Assembly: GCF_000373565.1 (NCBI RefSeq)
Contig: NZ_KB891799.1
Span: 186,001 to 250,000, forward strand
Direction: 5' to 3'
DNA from: Streptomyces sp. HmicA12
GTDB lineage: Bacteria > Actinomycetota > Actinomycetes > Streptomycetales > Streptomycetaceae
DNA: 64,000 bases
A program made the position numbers and the translations under genes. Numbering within the stretch: position 1 is the stretch's first letter; each line of letters begins with the position of its first letter. This document shows positions 33,503-42,742 of this stretch, piece by piece. The notes under the pieces are model-generated. The model had not been told where the DNA came from. It ran no database searches and worked only from the letters and a program-made list of their open reading frames with translations.

Positions 33503-34425
33503 GACGACGCCTCCTGTGCCGTGAACTCCGTCGCTGCACCGGTGAGTTCCATGTACGCCTCCTCCAACGTGGCCCGGTGCCTTGCCAGTTCGGAGAACGG
33601 GATGCCGTGCGCGCCGAGCCGGGCGACGACCTCCTCGGCGGCCAGTCCGGTGACGGTGAGCGAGTCGGGGCCGGTCACGGCGACGGTGGCGTCGGCCCCC
33701 GCGAGGACCGCCAGGGCTTCGGCGCGCCGGCCGGTCCGCAGGGCGACACGCTCGCCGGACGCCTCGTCGAGCAGCGCGGCGACGCCGGTGTCGGCGAGCA
33801 GCCGCCCCCGGCCGATCACGATGACGTGGTCCGCGGTGTCCTGCAGCTCGCTCATCAGATGCGACGAGACGAGGACCGTACGCCCCTCCGCGGCAAGGGA
33901 CTTGAGGAAGCGCCTGATCCACTGGACGCCCTCGGGGTCGAGCCCGTTGACCGGCTCGTCGAGGATCAGCACGGGCGGGTCGCCGAGCAGGGCGGCCGCG
34001 ATGCCGAGCCGCTGGCGCATCCCGAGGGAGAAGCCGCCCGCGCGCTTCTTCGCGGCGGAGGCGAGGCCGACCTGGTCCAGGACGAGGTCGACGCGGCGGC
34101 TCGGCAGCCCGTTGTAGTGGGCGAGCCACAGCAGATGGTCGCGGGCCCGGCGGCCCGGGTGCAGCGCCTCGCAGTCGAGCAGCGCGCCGACGGTGGACAG
34201 CGGGTCGGCGAGCCGAGTGTAGTCCTGCCCGCCGATGAGCGCGGCCCCGCTGTCGGGCCGGTCGAGCCCGAGCATCATCCGCAGCGTCGTCGACTTCCCG
34301 GCCCCGTTGGGCCCGACGAACCCGGTCACCCGCCCCGCCTCGACGGTGAAGCTGAGCCCGTCCACGGCCGTGGTGGACCCGTACCGCTTGCACAGCCCGC
34401 GGGCCTCGATCGTCATATCCGTCAT
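33499..34425 (-). CDS. ABC transporter ATP-binding protein
   Basis: 308 residues with Walker A GPNGAGKST, signature FSLGMRQRLG, Walker B VLILDEPVNGLDPEG and H-loop VSSHLMSE. The C-terminus carries the about 90-residue extension of BcrA/CcmA-like ATPases. First gene of the three-gene operon. Divergent from the two-component system at 34538, which is therefore the likely regulator, in the manner of antibiotic-peptide-sensing BceRS/NarL-type modules. Confidence 0.93.
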   Translation of the reverse strand: MTDMTIEARGLCKRYGSTTAVDGLSFTVEAGRVTGFVGPNGAGKSTTLRMMLGLDRPDSGAALIGGQDYTRLADPLSTVGALLDCEALHPGRRARDHLLWLAHYNGLPSRRVDLVLDQVGLASAAKKRAGGFSLGMRQRLGIAAALLGDPPVLILDEPVNGLDPEGVQWIRRFLKSLAAEGRTVLVSSHLMSELQDTADHVIVIGRGRLLADTGVAALLDEASGERVALRTGRRAEALAVLAGADATVAVTGPDSLTVTGLAAEEVVARLGAHGIPFSELARHRATLEEAYMELTGAATEFTAQEASS

Positions 34426-34537
34426 GCCTGTTGACGTTAGGGACCGGGCGGCGGAACGGCGTCCCGCCCGGGCGTGGTCTCACGGGGGGCCCGCTCCCCC
34501 CGCAGGGGGACGCCGCCCACGCCGCGCCCCGCCGATA

Positions 34538-35707
34538 ATGACCGCCATGACCGGGACCTGGACCGCGGCACGGGCACGGGCGCGGCGCGCGGCGACCGCA
34601 CGTGACCTGCCGCTGCTCGCCGCCGCGGTGCTGGCCCTGGCGGCCCTTGCCGAAGTCACCGGACAGGGCCGGGGCCCGGAGCCCGAACTTCCCGGGCTGC
34701 TCGCCCTGGCGCTCGGCGCGACCGCGCCCCTCGCCTTCGTCCGCTCCCAGCTCCTGCTCACCGCCACGGCCCTCACCGCGGCCGCGCTGCTCGCCCCTCT
34801 CGCATACGGCCGGACGCTGTACGCGGGACTGCCGGCCCTCGCCGCCGCCCTGTACCTGGTGGGGCGGCGCGGTCCTGGCCGCACCGCCGTCCTGTTCGCC
34901 GTGCCCTTCACCACGTACGCGCTCACGGACGACAGCGGCCCCTACGGCGTCGTCCTCCTCGCGGGCGCGGCGGCAGCGCTCACCGCGGGCGGCGCCCGGC
35001 GCGCGAAGGCCGAGGCGGCCCGCCGTTCCGCCGCCGACTGGGCGTACGCGGACACGGCCCTCGCCCATGCGGCGCTCGGTGAACGCGCCCGTATCGCAAG
35101 GGAGTTGCACGACATCGTGGCCCACCACATCTCGACGATCTCGGTGCAGGCGGAGACGGCCCGCTACACGACCCCCGGCCTGCCGCCGGAGGGTGCCGAG
35201 CGTTTCCTGGCGATCGGCGACACGGCCCGCCTCGCGCTCACGGAGATGCGCCGCCTCCTCGGCGTCCTGCGCGAGGACGCCCCCGCCGAGCCCGCGGCGG
35301 CCGCGCCCCGCTCCCCGCAGCCGGGCCTCGACCAGCTCGTCACCCTGGTCGACGAGGCCCGCGCGGCGACCGGCACCGCCGTCCGCCTCATCGTCCGCGG
35401 TCGTGTCACCGCCCTCGATCCCGGCCTGGAACTCACCGCGTACCGCATCGTCCAGGAAGCCCTGACCAACGCCCGCCGGCATGCGCCCGGCGTCGCCGTC
35501 GACGTCGAACTGCACTACAGGGAGAGCCAGTTGGCGATACGTGTACGGGACTGCGGCCCGGGCACGGGGGCCGGCGAGCCGGGTCACGGCCTGCTCGGCA
35601 TGCGTGAACGCACGGCGATGGCAGGCGGCACCCTGCACGCGGGGCAGGCCCCGGCCGGCGGGTTCCTGGTCGAGGCCGTGCTGCCGGTGCGGAGCGCCGC
35701 CCGGTGA
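34538..35707 (+). CDS. NarL-type sensor histidine kinase
   Basis: 389 residues. The N-terminal half has about five hydrophobic helices with little extracellular loop, so it senses within the membrane or via its partner transporter. The HisKA_3 phosphoacceptor is in [15 protein letters not shown] and the ATP-binding domain has [15 protein letters not shown] and [14 protein letters not shown] overlap couples it to the response regulator. Start ATG 34538; ATG 34547 is in frame. Confidence 0.92.
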   Translation: MTAMTGTWTAARARARRAATARDLPLLAAAVLALAALAEVTGQGRGPEPELPGLLALALGATAPLAFVRSQLLLTATALTAAALLAPLAYGRTLYAGLPALAAALYLVGRRGPGRTAVLFAVPFTTYALTDDSGPYGVVLLAGAAAALTAGGARRAKAEAARRSAADWAYADTALAHAALGERARIARELHDIVAHHISTISVQAETARYTTPGLPPEGAERFLAIGDTARLALTEMRRLLGVLREDAPAEPAAAAPRSPQPGLDQLVTLVDEARAATGTAVRLIVRGRVTALDPGLELTAYRIVQEALTNARRHAPGVAVDVELHYRESQLAIRVRDCGPGTGAGEPGHGLLGMRERTAMAGGTLHAGQAPAGGFLVEAVLPVRSAAR

Positions 35708-36372
35708 ACGGCATCCGCATCGTCGTCGCCGACGACCAGGACGTCGTACGGGCCGGCTTCGGGGCGCTGCTCGGCAGCCAGCCGGACTTCACGGTCGTCG
35801 GCAGCGCACCCGGCGGCGCCGAGGCGGTCCGCGTCTGCCGCGAGGTCCGCCCCGACCTCGTCCTCATGGACGTCCGCATGCCGGGCATGGACGGCATCGA
35901 GGCGACCCGTCGCATCACCCGCGACCTGCCGGACACCCGCATCGTGATGCTGACGACCTTCGACCTCGACGAGTACGTGTACGACGCGCTCGCCGCCGGT
36001 GCCAGCGGTTTCCTGCTCAAGGACATGCAGGCCGAGCGGCTCTTCGAGGCGGTGCGGGTGGTCGCGGCGGGCGAGGCGCTGCTCGCGCCGACGGTCACCC
36101 GCCGCCTGATCGCCGAGTTCACCCGGCTGCGCCCGCGCGCGGTGCCCGAACAGGCCCTCGCCGTCGACGCGTTGACCCCGCGCGAGCGCGAGGTGCTGCG
36201 GCTGATCGCCGAGGGCCTGTCCAATCAGGAGATCGCCCGGCGTCTGGTCGTCGGCGGGGAGACCGTGAAGACCCACGTCAGCCGGGTGCTCGCCAAGCTG
36301 GGGGTGCGCGACCGGGCGCAGGCGGTGGTCGCGGCGTACGAGTCGGGACTCGTGGTGCCGCGCTCGGGCTGA
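35704..36372 (+). CDS. NarL/LuxR-family response regulator
   Basis: 222 residues. Receiver domain: acidic pair DDQD near the start, phospho-Asp in [13 protein letters not shown] (about residue 54), then [10 protein letters not shown] and Lys in LLKDMQ. C-terminal Lux[24 protein letters not shown]...[21 protein letters not shown] start overlaps the kinase stop. It likely controls the divergent ABC operon. Confidence 0.95.
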   Translation: MNGIRIVVADDQDVVRAGFGALLGSQPDFTVVGSAPGGAEAVRVCREVRPDLVLMDVRMPGMDGIEATRRITRDLPDTRIVMLTTFDLDEYVYDALAAGASGFLLKDMQAERLFEAVRVVAAGEALLAPTVTRRLIAEFTRLRPRAVPEQALAVDALTPREREVLRLIAEGLSNQEIARRLVVGGETVKTHVSRVLAKLGVRDRAQAVVAAYESGLVVPRSG

Positions 36373-36375
36373 GTC

Positions 36376-37407
36376 CTACGAGGCGGCGGACGACGCGGAG
36401 GCCGAAGGAGCCCCCGGCATCGTGTCCGTCGATTCGTGCGTCTCGTCCGGCGCCACCCCCATCGTCAGTGACGCCACGACGCCCTTGCCGATGTGCTTCT
36501 TGAGGTACTTGAGGTGCAGCAGGCCGCCCTCGGTGCCGTTGTCCGGGTAGATCGTGTCCTCGTCGAGCGTCGTACGGGCCGTGGTGTTCGTCGAGTACGG
36601 CGCGACCTCGGCCGAGGCGAGGACGGATGCCTCGGAGAAGAAGAGCTGGCCGGTGTGGCAGGTGTGGCCCCCCTCGTAGCCCGCGTCGGTCCACTCGCCG
36701 TCGACGTGCACCTTGACGTGGATGTGCACGCAGCGGCCCTGGTACCAGCCAGGGAAGACCGTCCTGAACGCGACGCGGCCGTGTTTGTCGGTCTTCCATG
36801 TGCCGCGCAGATAGCGCTCGTCGTCGGTGGGCACCTGGTGCCCGCCACCACCGCCACCGCCACCGGGACCGCCCGTCGGGGGCTCACCGGTGGGGGCGCC
36901 GGTGGGCTCACCGGTGGGGGCGCCGGTGGGCTCACCGGTGGGGGCGCCGGTGGGGGCGCCGGTGGGGGCGCCGGTGGGGGCGCCGGTGGGGGCGCCGGTG
37001 GGAGGCGTACCGCCGCCCCCGGAGCTCATGTCCTCGTAGCCGGAGTAGATCCCGACGGCGTTGCAGTGCCAGATGTCGACGGCGGCGTCCTTCAGCGGCT
37101 CGCACGTGTCCGCGTCGATCACCTTGAGGCTCAGCAGGAGCGGGATGCCCTCCTGGTCCTCGGTGATGTCGCGGCGGAGCTTGTCGGCGTCGATGTAGTA
37201 CGGGCCCTCGGTGGTCTCCGTGGTGAGCCGATAGCAGGCGTCCGTGCCCGACGCCGTGTCGTCGGCGAACGCTCCACCCTCCGTGAGGGTGCCGGCGATC
37301 CCCACGGCCGCGACGGTCGCGCCGGCCGCCAGGATGGCCCTCCGTCGGGTCAACTCTCTTTTGTGTGAAGCTACTTGGGGCTCAGGTTGCTCAGTCGGAT
37401 CGGTCAT
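36376..37407 (-). CDS. Tat-exported intradiol dioxygenase-like protein with PTGA repeat insertion
   Basis: 343 residues. A twin-arginine signal (RRRAILAAGATVAAVG, about residues 21-36) precedes the catalytic fold. Dioxygenase motifs are EGPYYID, DIWHCNAVGIYSGYE (first iron Tyr region), FPGWYQGRCVHIHVKVH (second Tyr and both iron His). An insertion of about 50 residues, GAPTGEPTGAP-like followed by Gly-rich sequence, splits the domain between GYE and the YLRGTWKTDKHGRVAFRT segment. It probably oxidises catechol-type compounds outside the membrane, or has a redox/secreted role. The C-terminus is Ser/Ala-rich. Confidence 0.88.
   Translation of the reverse strand: MTDPTEQPEPQVASHKRELTRRRAILAAGATVAAVGIAGTLTEGGAFADDTASGTDACYRLTTETTEGPYYIDADKLRRDITEDQEGIPLLLSLKVIDADTCEPLKDAAVDIWHCNAVGIYSGYEDMSSGGGGTPPTGAPTGAPTGAPTGAPTGAPTGEPTGAPTGEPTGAPTGEPPTGGPGGGGGGGGHQVPTDDERYLRGTWKTDKHGRVAFRTVFPGWYQGRCVHIHVKVHVDGEWTDAGYEGGHTCHTGQLFFSEASVLASAEVAPYSTNTTARTTLDEDTIYPDNGTEGGLLHLKYLKKHIGKGVVASLTMGVAPDETHESTDTMPGAPSASASSAAS
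36880..37010. repeat. 12-15-bp in-frame tandem repeats in the dioxygenase gene
   Basis: Repeats of GGGGGCGCCGGT, interspersed with GGGCTCACCGGT, encode the PTGAPTGE linker. At least ten units are visible, in frame. Confidence 0.92.
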
Positions 37408-37456
37408 GGGCGTGGACGCTAGGGGCCGAAGCTGTCAGGGCCATGGGTGCGGACTG

Positions 37457-37516
37457 TGAATCAGGGCTGTGTATCAGGACTGTGTATCAGGGCCGCGCAT
37501 CAGGCTGTGCATCACC
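37457..37516. repeat. 13-bp tandem repeat upstream of the dioxygenase
   Basis: About four imperfect copies of TGTATCAGGGCTG, in the 180-bp space between the dioxygenase start and the aspS terminator. Confidence 0.75.
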
Positions 37517-37524
37517 CGGAAACG

Positions 37525-37563
37525 TCAGGGCCCCCGCTCCGGCGTGCGGAGCGGGGGCCCTGA
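37525..37563 (-). terminator. aspS terminator
   Basis: Perfect 17-bp stem TCAGGGCCCCCGCTCCG / CGGAGCGGGGGCCCTGA with a 5-nt loop, 24 bp downstream of the aspS stop (minus strand). Confidence 0.93.
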
Positions 37564-37586
37564 GGTGAACTGCCGTACGGTGCCGG

Positions 37587-39353
37587 TTACTTCTTCTCGA
37601 CCGGCTTGCGCAGCTGGATGTTGAGCTCGCGCAGGCGCGTCTCGTCCAGCTCGGTCGGGGCGCCCATCATCAGGTCCTGCGCGTTGCCGTTCAGCGGGAA
37701 CGAGATCGTCTCCCGGATGTTCGGCTCGTCCGCGAGGAGCATGACGATGCGGTCGACACCCGGGGCGATCCCGCCGTGCGGCGGGGCGCCGAAGCGGAAC
37801 GCGCGGAGCATGCCCGCGAACTCGGCCTCGACCGTCTCGGCCTCGTAGCCCGCGATCTCGAACGCCTTCAGCATGATGTCGGGCTCGTGGTTCCGGATCG
37901 CGCCGGAGGACAGCTCGATGCCGTTGCAGACGATGTCGTACTGCCAGGCCAGGATGTCGAGCGGGTCCTTCTCCTCCAGGTCCTGCATGCCGCCCTGCGG
38001 CATGGAGAACGGGTTGTGAGAGAAGTCGATCTTGCCGGTCTCCTCGTCCTTCTCGTACATCGGGAAGTCGACGATCCAGCAGAAGCGGAAGACGCCCTCT
38101 TCGAAGTGCCCGGCGCGCTTGGCGGCCTCGACCCGGACGGCGCCCATGATCTTGGAGACCTCGTCGTACTCGCCCGCGCCGAAGAACACGGCGTGGCCGG
38201 CGGCGAGACCCAGACGCTCGGTGAGGACCTTGACGTTCTCCTCGGTGAGGAACTTGGCGATCGGGCCCGCGAACGCGCCGTCCTCGCCCACGCGGATCCA
38301 GGCCAGGCCCCTGGCGCCCTGCTCGACCGCGTAGTCACCGAGGCCGTCGAAGAACTTGCGGGACTGCGAGGCGGTGTCCGGGACGGGCAGCGCGCGCACG
38401 TGCTTGCCCGCGAACGCCTTGAACTCCGAGCCCTCGAACACGTCGGTGATGTCGACGAGCTCCAGCTTGGCGCGCAGGTCCGGCTTGTCGTTGCCGTACT
38501 TCAGCATCGACTCGCGGAACGGGATCCGCGGGAACGGGGAGGTGACCTCGCGGCCGCCGCCGAACTCCGTGAAGATCTCCGTCATGAGCTTCTCGATGGG
38601 CTGGAAGACGTCTTCCTGCTCCACGAAGCTCATCTCGACATCGAGCTGGTAGAACTCGCCCGGCGAGCGGTCCGCGCGGGCGTCCTCGTCGCGGAAGCAG
38701 GGCGCGATCTGGAAGTAGCGGTCGAAGCCCGAGATCATCAGCAGCTGCTTGAACTGCTGCGGGGCCTGCGGCAGCGCGTAGAACTTGCCCGGGTTCAGGC
38801 GGGACGGGACGACGAAGTCGCGGGCGCCCTCGGGGGAGGTCGCGGCGAGGATCGGCGTCGCCATCTCGTTGAAGCCGAGGGCGACCATCTTCGAGCGGAT
38901 CGAGGCGATCACGGCGGAGCGCAGCATGATGTTGCGGTGCATGCGCTCGCGGCGCAGGTCGAGGAAGCGGTACTCCAGGCGCCGCTCCTCGTTCACGCCG
39001 TCGTCCGCGTTGATCGTGAACGGGATCTGCTGGGCCGCGCCGAGCACCTCGACCTCGGCGGCCTCGATCTCGATCTCGCCGGTGGGCAGCTCGCCGTTCA
39101 CGTTGTCCGCGCCGCGGGAGACGACCTTGCCGTCCACACGGACGACGGTCTCCTTGGTGAGCTTGTCGAGGACCTCGGCGGCCTTCGTGCCCGGGCGGGC
39201 GACGAGCTGCGTGATGCCGTAGTGGTCGCGCAGATCGATGAAGAGGATGCCGCCCAGGTCTCGGCGATTGTGCAGCCAGCCGCTCAGCCGGACGTCGGTG
39301 TCGACGTCAGAGGCGCGGAGCTCGCCGCAGGTGTGGGACCTGTACCGATGCAT
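37587..39353 (-). CDS. aspS: Aspartyl-tRNA synthetase
   Basis: 588 residues, the usual bacterial AspRS length. The OB-fold anticodon-binding domain occupies about residues 1-110 ([20 protein letters not shown]). The class II core follows with motif 2 [20 protein letters not shown] and motif 3 [14 protein letters not shown], and the bacterial GAD insertion lies between. It loads tRNA-Asp in the cytoplasm. Start ATG 39353. The leader contains mutually exclusive hairpins (39376-39413), and a perfect terminator follows. Confidence 0.98.
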   Translation of the reverse strand: MHRYRSHTCGELRASDVDTDVRLSGWLHNRRDLGGILFIDLRDHYGITQLVARPGTKAAEVLDKLTKETVVRVDGKVVSRGADNVNGELPTGEIEIEAAEVEVLGAAQQIPFTINADDGVNEERRLEYRFLDLRRERMHRNIMLRSAVIASIRSKMVALGFNEMATPILAATSPEGARDFVVPSRLNPGKFYALPQAPQQFKQLLMISGFDRYFQIAPCFRDEDARADRSPGEFYQLDVEMSFVEQEDVFQPIEKLMTEIFTEFGGGREVTSPFPRIPFRESMLKYGNDKPDLRAKLELVDITDVFEGSEFKAFAGKHVRALPVPDTASQSRKFFDGLGDYAVEQGARGLAWIRVGEDGAFAGPIAKFLTEENVKVLTERLGLAAGHAVFFGAGEYDEVSKIMGAVRVEAAKRAGHFEEGVFRFCWIVDFPMYEKDEETGKIDFSHNPFSMPQGGMQDLEEKDPLDILAWQYDIVCNGIELSSGAIRNHEPDIMLKAFEIAGYEAETVEAEFAGMLRAFRFGAPPHGGIAPGVDRIVMLLADEPNIRETISFPLNGNAQDLMMGAPTELDETRLRELNIQLRKPVEKK

Positions 39354-39375
39354 CGTCGTTCATCCAGCCTTTGCG

Positions 39376-39413
39376 CTTGGGGTTCCCGGGGAGACAACCC
39401 GGATCTCCCCAAG
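39376..39413 (-). promoter_or_regulatory. Alternative hairpins in the aspS leader
   Basis: CTTGGGG (39376-39382) pairs with CCCCAAG (39407-39413), and GGGGAGA (39388-39394) pairs with TCTCCCC (39404-39410). The CCCC is shared, so the two stems cannot form at once. They sit about 25-60 bases before the start codon on the minus strand. Confidence 0.5.
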
Positions 39414-39489
39414 GGTACCGGCCGCCTCAAGATCGCTCTTCAAATACTCTCGGTGGCACTTCCCGATCACCTCTTCCTAAAGTGGGGCA

Positions 39490-41634
39490 ATGCTCACTGG
39501 TGACCCCCTCCCTCCGCTGGAGGACGTCCTCGCCGCTCTCGCGACCGGTCTGTGGCGCTGGGACAACCGAGCGGGTCTGGTCACCTTCGACGCGGAGGCC
39601 GCCCGCCTCGTCGGGCTGCCCGCGGAGGTCACCACGCTGTCCGAGGCGGGCGCCCGGGCCCGCTTCCACCCGGTCGACTGGAACGAGATAGACGGCGTCG
39701 TCCGCCTCGCCGTCGCCGAGGGCACCCTCGCCGAGGCCCGGCTGCGCATCATGGACGACCAGGGTCACGTCATCCGCACGGTACGCAGCCGCTCCAGGCC
39801 GGTGATGCACGGCGACGCCCCGGACTCGTACGAGCTGGTCGGCACCCTCCAGGAGGTCGCCGAGCCCCCGCCCGGCGCCTCGTCGCGCACCCCCGTCACC
39901 GGCGACTGGCGCCGCTCCCGCGAGGCGTTCCTGCTCGACGCGGGCCGCGCCCTCGCGGAGGCCGACTCGACGGCCGAGGTCATGCGGGTCGCGGCGGGCC
40001 TGTCGATGCCCGGGTTCTCGCCGGACGGCCTCGCCGTGTTCGGCGTCGCGGGCGACCGGCTCACCGTCATCGGCCACCACGGGCACCAGCCGGGTGCCGA
40101 GGGCCCCTTCACCGACATGGATCTGGCCACGGACTATCCGGCGGCGGAGGTCTGCCGCACGGGCCGGGCCGTCTACCTCTCGTCACCCGCGGAGTACCGG
40201 CGCCGCTACCCGGCCGCCTGGCCGCTGGCCGCCCGCTTCGAGCGGCAGTCCTGGGCGTTCCTGCCGCTGGTCGTCGCGGGCCGCACGATCGGCGCGTGGA
40301 TGGCGGGCTTCGCGTACCCGGTCACCTTCAGCCCGGACGAGCGCTCGGTCCTCACCACCGTCGCCCGCATGCTGGCGCAGGCCCTCTCCCGGGCCGGGGT
40401 CGCCGAGTCGGAGCGCGAGCTCACCGACGGCCTGCAGAAGTCGATGCTGCCCACGCTGGGCCCCGAGATCCCCGGCATGACCATCGCCGCCCGCTACGTC
40501 CCGACCGGCGGCGGCCTCCAGGTCGGCGGCGACTGGTACGACATGATCCCGCTGCCCAACGGCCGGATCGCCCTGGTCATCGGCGACGTGCAGGGCCATG
40601 ACGTGCGCGCCGCGGGACTGATGGGCCAGCTGCGTATCGCGCTGCGCGCCTACGCCGCCGAGGGCCACCGCCCCGACGCGGTCCTCTCCCGCGCCTCCCG
40701 CTTCCTGTACGGGATCACCGACAACCGGACCGACGAACTGAGCGCGCGCTTCGCGACCTGCCTGTACGTCGAGGTCGACCCGGCCACCGGCACCCTGGAG
40801 ATCGCCCGCGCGGGCCACCCCGACCCCGCGATACGCACCGCCGACGGCACGGTCCTGATGCGCCCCACCGCGGGCGGCCTGCCGCTCGGCATCGACCCGG
40901 ACGCCGACTACCCGACGACCCGCCTCGTCCTGGAGTCCGGCGAGACGCTCCTCCTCTGCACCGACGGCCTGATCGAGACGGGCGGGCACGATCTCGACTC
41001 CGGCTGGGCCCGGCTGCGCACGACGCTGGAGAACGGCCCCGCCGCACAGCTGGAGGAGCTGGCCGACGCGCTCGTACAGGCGGTCCACGGGCCGTCCTCG
41101 CACCACACCACGGGCCCGCTCGCGGATCGCCGCGAGGACGACATAGCGCTCCTGCTGCTGCGCCGTACGACCGAGTCGCGGATGCCCACCACGGCCCGCC
41201 GCACCGCGATGACCATCGCCCAGGCCGAGCCCGAGCGGATCGCCACCGCCCGTCAGCAGCTGCGCGAGCTGCTGCACGACTGGGCCGACGAGGACCAGGT
41301 CGACTCGGCGGTCCTCATGGTCTCCGAGATGGCCACCAACGTCCTGGTGCACACCGACGGCGACGCCCTCCTGGTCGCCGAGGTCAGCTGTGTCCAGGAC
41401 GGCACGCGCCGGCTCCGCGTGGAGGTCGCGGACGCCTCGGACGACCTGCCGCACAAGCGCAGGCCCGGCGAACTCGCCTCGTCCGGGCGGGGGTTGGTGC
41501 TGATGGAGCTGCTCGCCCAGAAGTGGGGCGTGGACCCCAGGGGCGAGGGCAAGAGCATCTGGTTCGAGCTCTACGAGCCGTCACCCGATCAGCCTGTTTC
41601 ACGTGAAACAGAGGGCTCCACCGGGTCCGCGTAG
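39490..41634 (+). CDS. PAS-GAF-SpoIIE phosphatase with HATPase domain
   Basis: 714 residues. A PAS-like region (about 10-125) and a GAF domain (about 145-310) precede a PP2C/SpoIIE phosphatase (about 325-555) with GGDWYDM, GDVQGHD and DDIALLLLRR. The last region (about 575-700) is a serine-kinase-type HATPase (anti-sigma/RsbW-like) with VSEMATNVLVH and SSGRGLVLM. One protein therefore has both phosphatase and kinase modules, a common Streptomyces partner-switching regulator. The C-terminus VSRETEG is encoded over the parS site and overlaps the convergent transporter gene by 46 bp. Confidence 0.95.
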   Translation: MLTGDPLPPLEDVLAALATGLWRWDNRAGLVTFDAEAARLVGLPAEVTTLSEAGARARFHPVDWNEIDGVVRLAVAEGTLAEARLRIMDDQGHVIRTVRSRSRPVMHGDAPDSYELVGTLQEVAEPPPGASSRTPVTGDWRRSREAFLLDAGRALAEADSTAEVMRVAAGLSMPGFSPDGLAVFGVAGDRLTVIGHHGHQPGAEGPFTDMDLATDYPAAEVCRTGRAVYLSSPAEYRRRYPAAWPLAARFERQSWAFLPLVVAGRTIGAWMAGFAYPVTFSPDERSVLTTVARMLAQALSRAGVAESERELTDGLQKSMLPTLGPEIPGMTIAARYVPTGGGLQVGGDWYDMIPLPNGRIALVIGDVQGHDVRAAGLMGQLRIALRAYAAEGHRPDAVLSRASRFLYGITDNRTDELSARFATCLYVEVDPATGTLEIARAGHPDPAIRTADGTVLMRPTAGGLPLGIDPDADYPTTRLVLESGETLLLCTDGLIETGGHDLDSGWARLRTTLENGPAAQLEELADALVQAVHGPSSHHTTGPLADRREDDIALLLLRRTTESRMPTTARRTAMTIAQAEPERIATARQQLRELLHDWADEDQVDSAVLMVSEMATNVLVHTDGDALLVAEVSCVQDGTRRLRVEVADASDDLPHKRRPGELASSGRGLVLMELLAQKWGVDPRGEGKSIWFELYEPSPDQPVSRETEGSTGSA

Positions 41635-42677
41635 CGGCCCCGCAGCTCCCCGATGACCCCGAACGCGGCGGCCACCACCGGTACCGCGAGCAGCATCCCG
41701 AGGATCCCCGCGACCGAGGCGCCCGCCGCGATGGCCAGCATCACCATCGCCGGATGCATCTGCACCGTGCGCGACTGGATCATGGGCTGCAGGATGTGCC
41801 CCTCCAGCTGCTGCACCGCGAGGATCACGCCGAGCGCCCACAGAGCGATCACGAGTCCCCGGTCGGCGAGCGCGACGAGGACGGCGACGGCGCCGGAGAT
41901 GGTGGCGCCCAGGTAGGGGATGTACGCGCCGACGAAGACCAGCGCGCCCAGGCCCACCGCGCCCGGAACCCGCAGGATCAGCAGGCCGACCGTGATGCAC
42001 ACCGCGTCGATGAGGGCGATGAAGGTCGTGCCGCGCATGAAGCCCGAGACGGCCTCGAAGGCCCGGCGGCCCATCGCTTCGATGACCGGTCCCGTGCCGC
42101 GCGGCGCGATGGCGTGCGCGAGGCCCACGGCCCGGTTGGAGTCCTTCAGGAAGAAGAAGGTCAGCAGCAGCGCGAGCACGCTGGTCGCAAGCAGCGAACC
42201 GAGCACGGAGAGCCCGGCGAGGACTCCGCTGGCCAGGCTCGATCCCCATTTGGTCAGCAGGTTCTTGGCGTTGTCGGCGATGTTGCCGAGATCGTCGGCG
42301 CCGGTGATCCCGAGGTGGTCGCGGAACCAGTCCCCGGCCTGTTGCAGGGAGTCGACGATCTGTTCACCGGAGTCGATGAGGGACTTGACGACGATGTATC
42401 CGGCGCCGCCGACGACGGCGACCAACGCGACGCAGGTGAGGGCGGCGGCCAGCGCCCGCGGCACCTTCTTCTTGATCAGCCAGTCGAAGACCGGCGCGAG
42501 CAGCGCGGTGCCGAGCAGCGCGAGCAGGGTGGGCGTGACCGCCGACTTGAAGACGACGCAGAGCCAGACGCCGACGGCGGCGACCCCGATGACGAGCAGC
42601 GCCACGGCGCACCAGGCTGCGGTGCGCCGAGCGCCGTCGGGAAGCAGCGGCTTGCTGTCCGGCTTACTGGTGTCCAC
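41589..42677 (-). CDS. AI-2E family transporter (PerM-like)
   Basis: 362 residues with about eight membrane helices in the arrangement typical of the family: two early helix pairs, a soluble loop (about 115-150, DSLQQAGDWFRDHLGITGAD), then helices and the late VQQLEGHILQPMIQSRTVQMHP motif. The function is general efflux, not necessarily of autoinducer-2. GTG start. The stop overlaps the convergent phosphatase gene end, and parS lies within both. Confidence 0.93.
   Translation of the reverse strand: MDTSKPDSKPLLPDGARRTAAWCAVALLVIGVAAVGVWLCVVFKSAVTPTLLALLGTALLAPVFDWLIKKKVPRALAAALTCVALVAVVGGAGYIVVKSLIDSGEQIVDSLQQAGDWFRDHLGITGADDLGNIADNAKNLLTKWGSSLASGVLAGLSVLGSLLATSVLALLLTFFFLKDSNRAVGLAHAIAPRGTGPVIEAMGRRAFEAVSGFMRGTTFIALIDAVCITVGLLILRVPGAVGLGALVFVGAYIPYLGATISGAVAVLVALADRGLVIALWALGVILAVQQLEGHILQPMIQSRTVQMHPAMVMLAIAAGASVAGILGMLLAVPVVAAAFGVIGELRGRYADPVEPSVSRETG
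41595..41610. other. parS centromere site
   Basis: The perfect palindrome TGTTTCACGTGAAACA, identical to the bacterial parS consensus bound by ParB. It lies inside the overlapping 3' ends of the two convergent genes, where both strands encode the peptide VSRET. In Streptomyces, parS copies cluster around the replication origin. Confidence 0.96.
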
Positions 42678-42742
42678 GCAGCCAGGCGATCACGTCTCGG
42701 CCGGGCCCACCTTCCGGGCGGGCCCAGCCGGGTGACGTGCAG

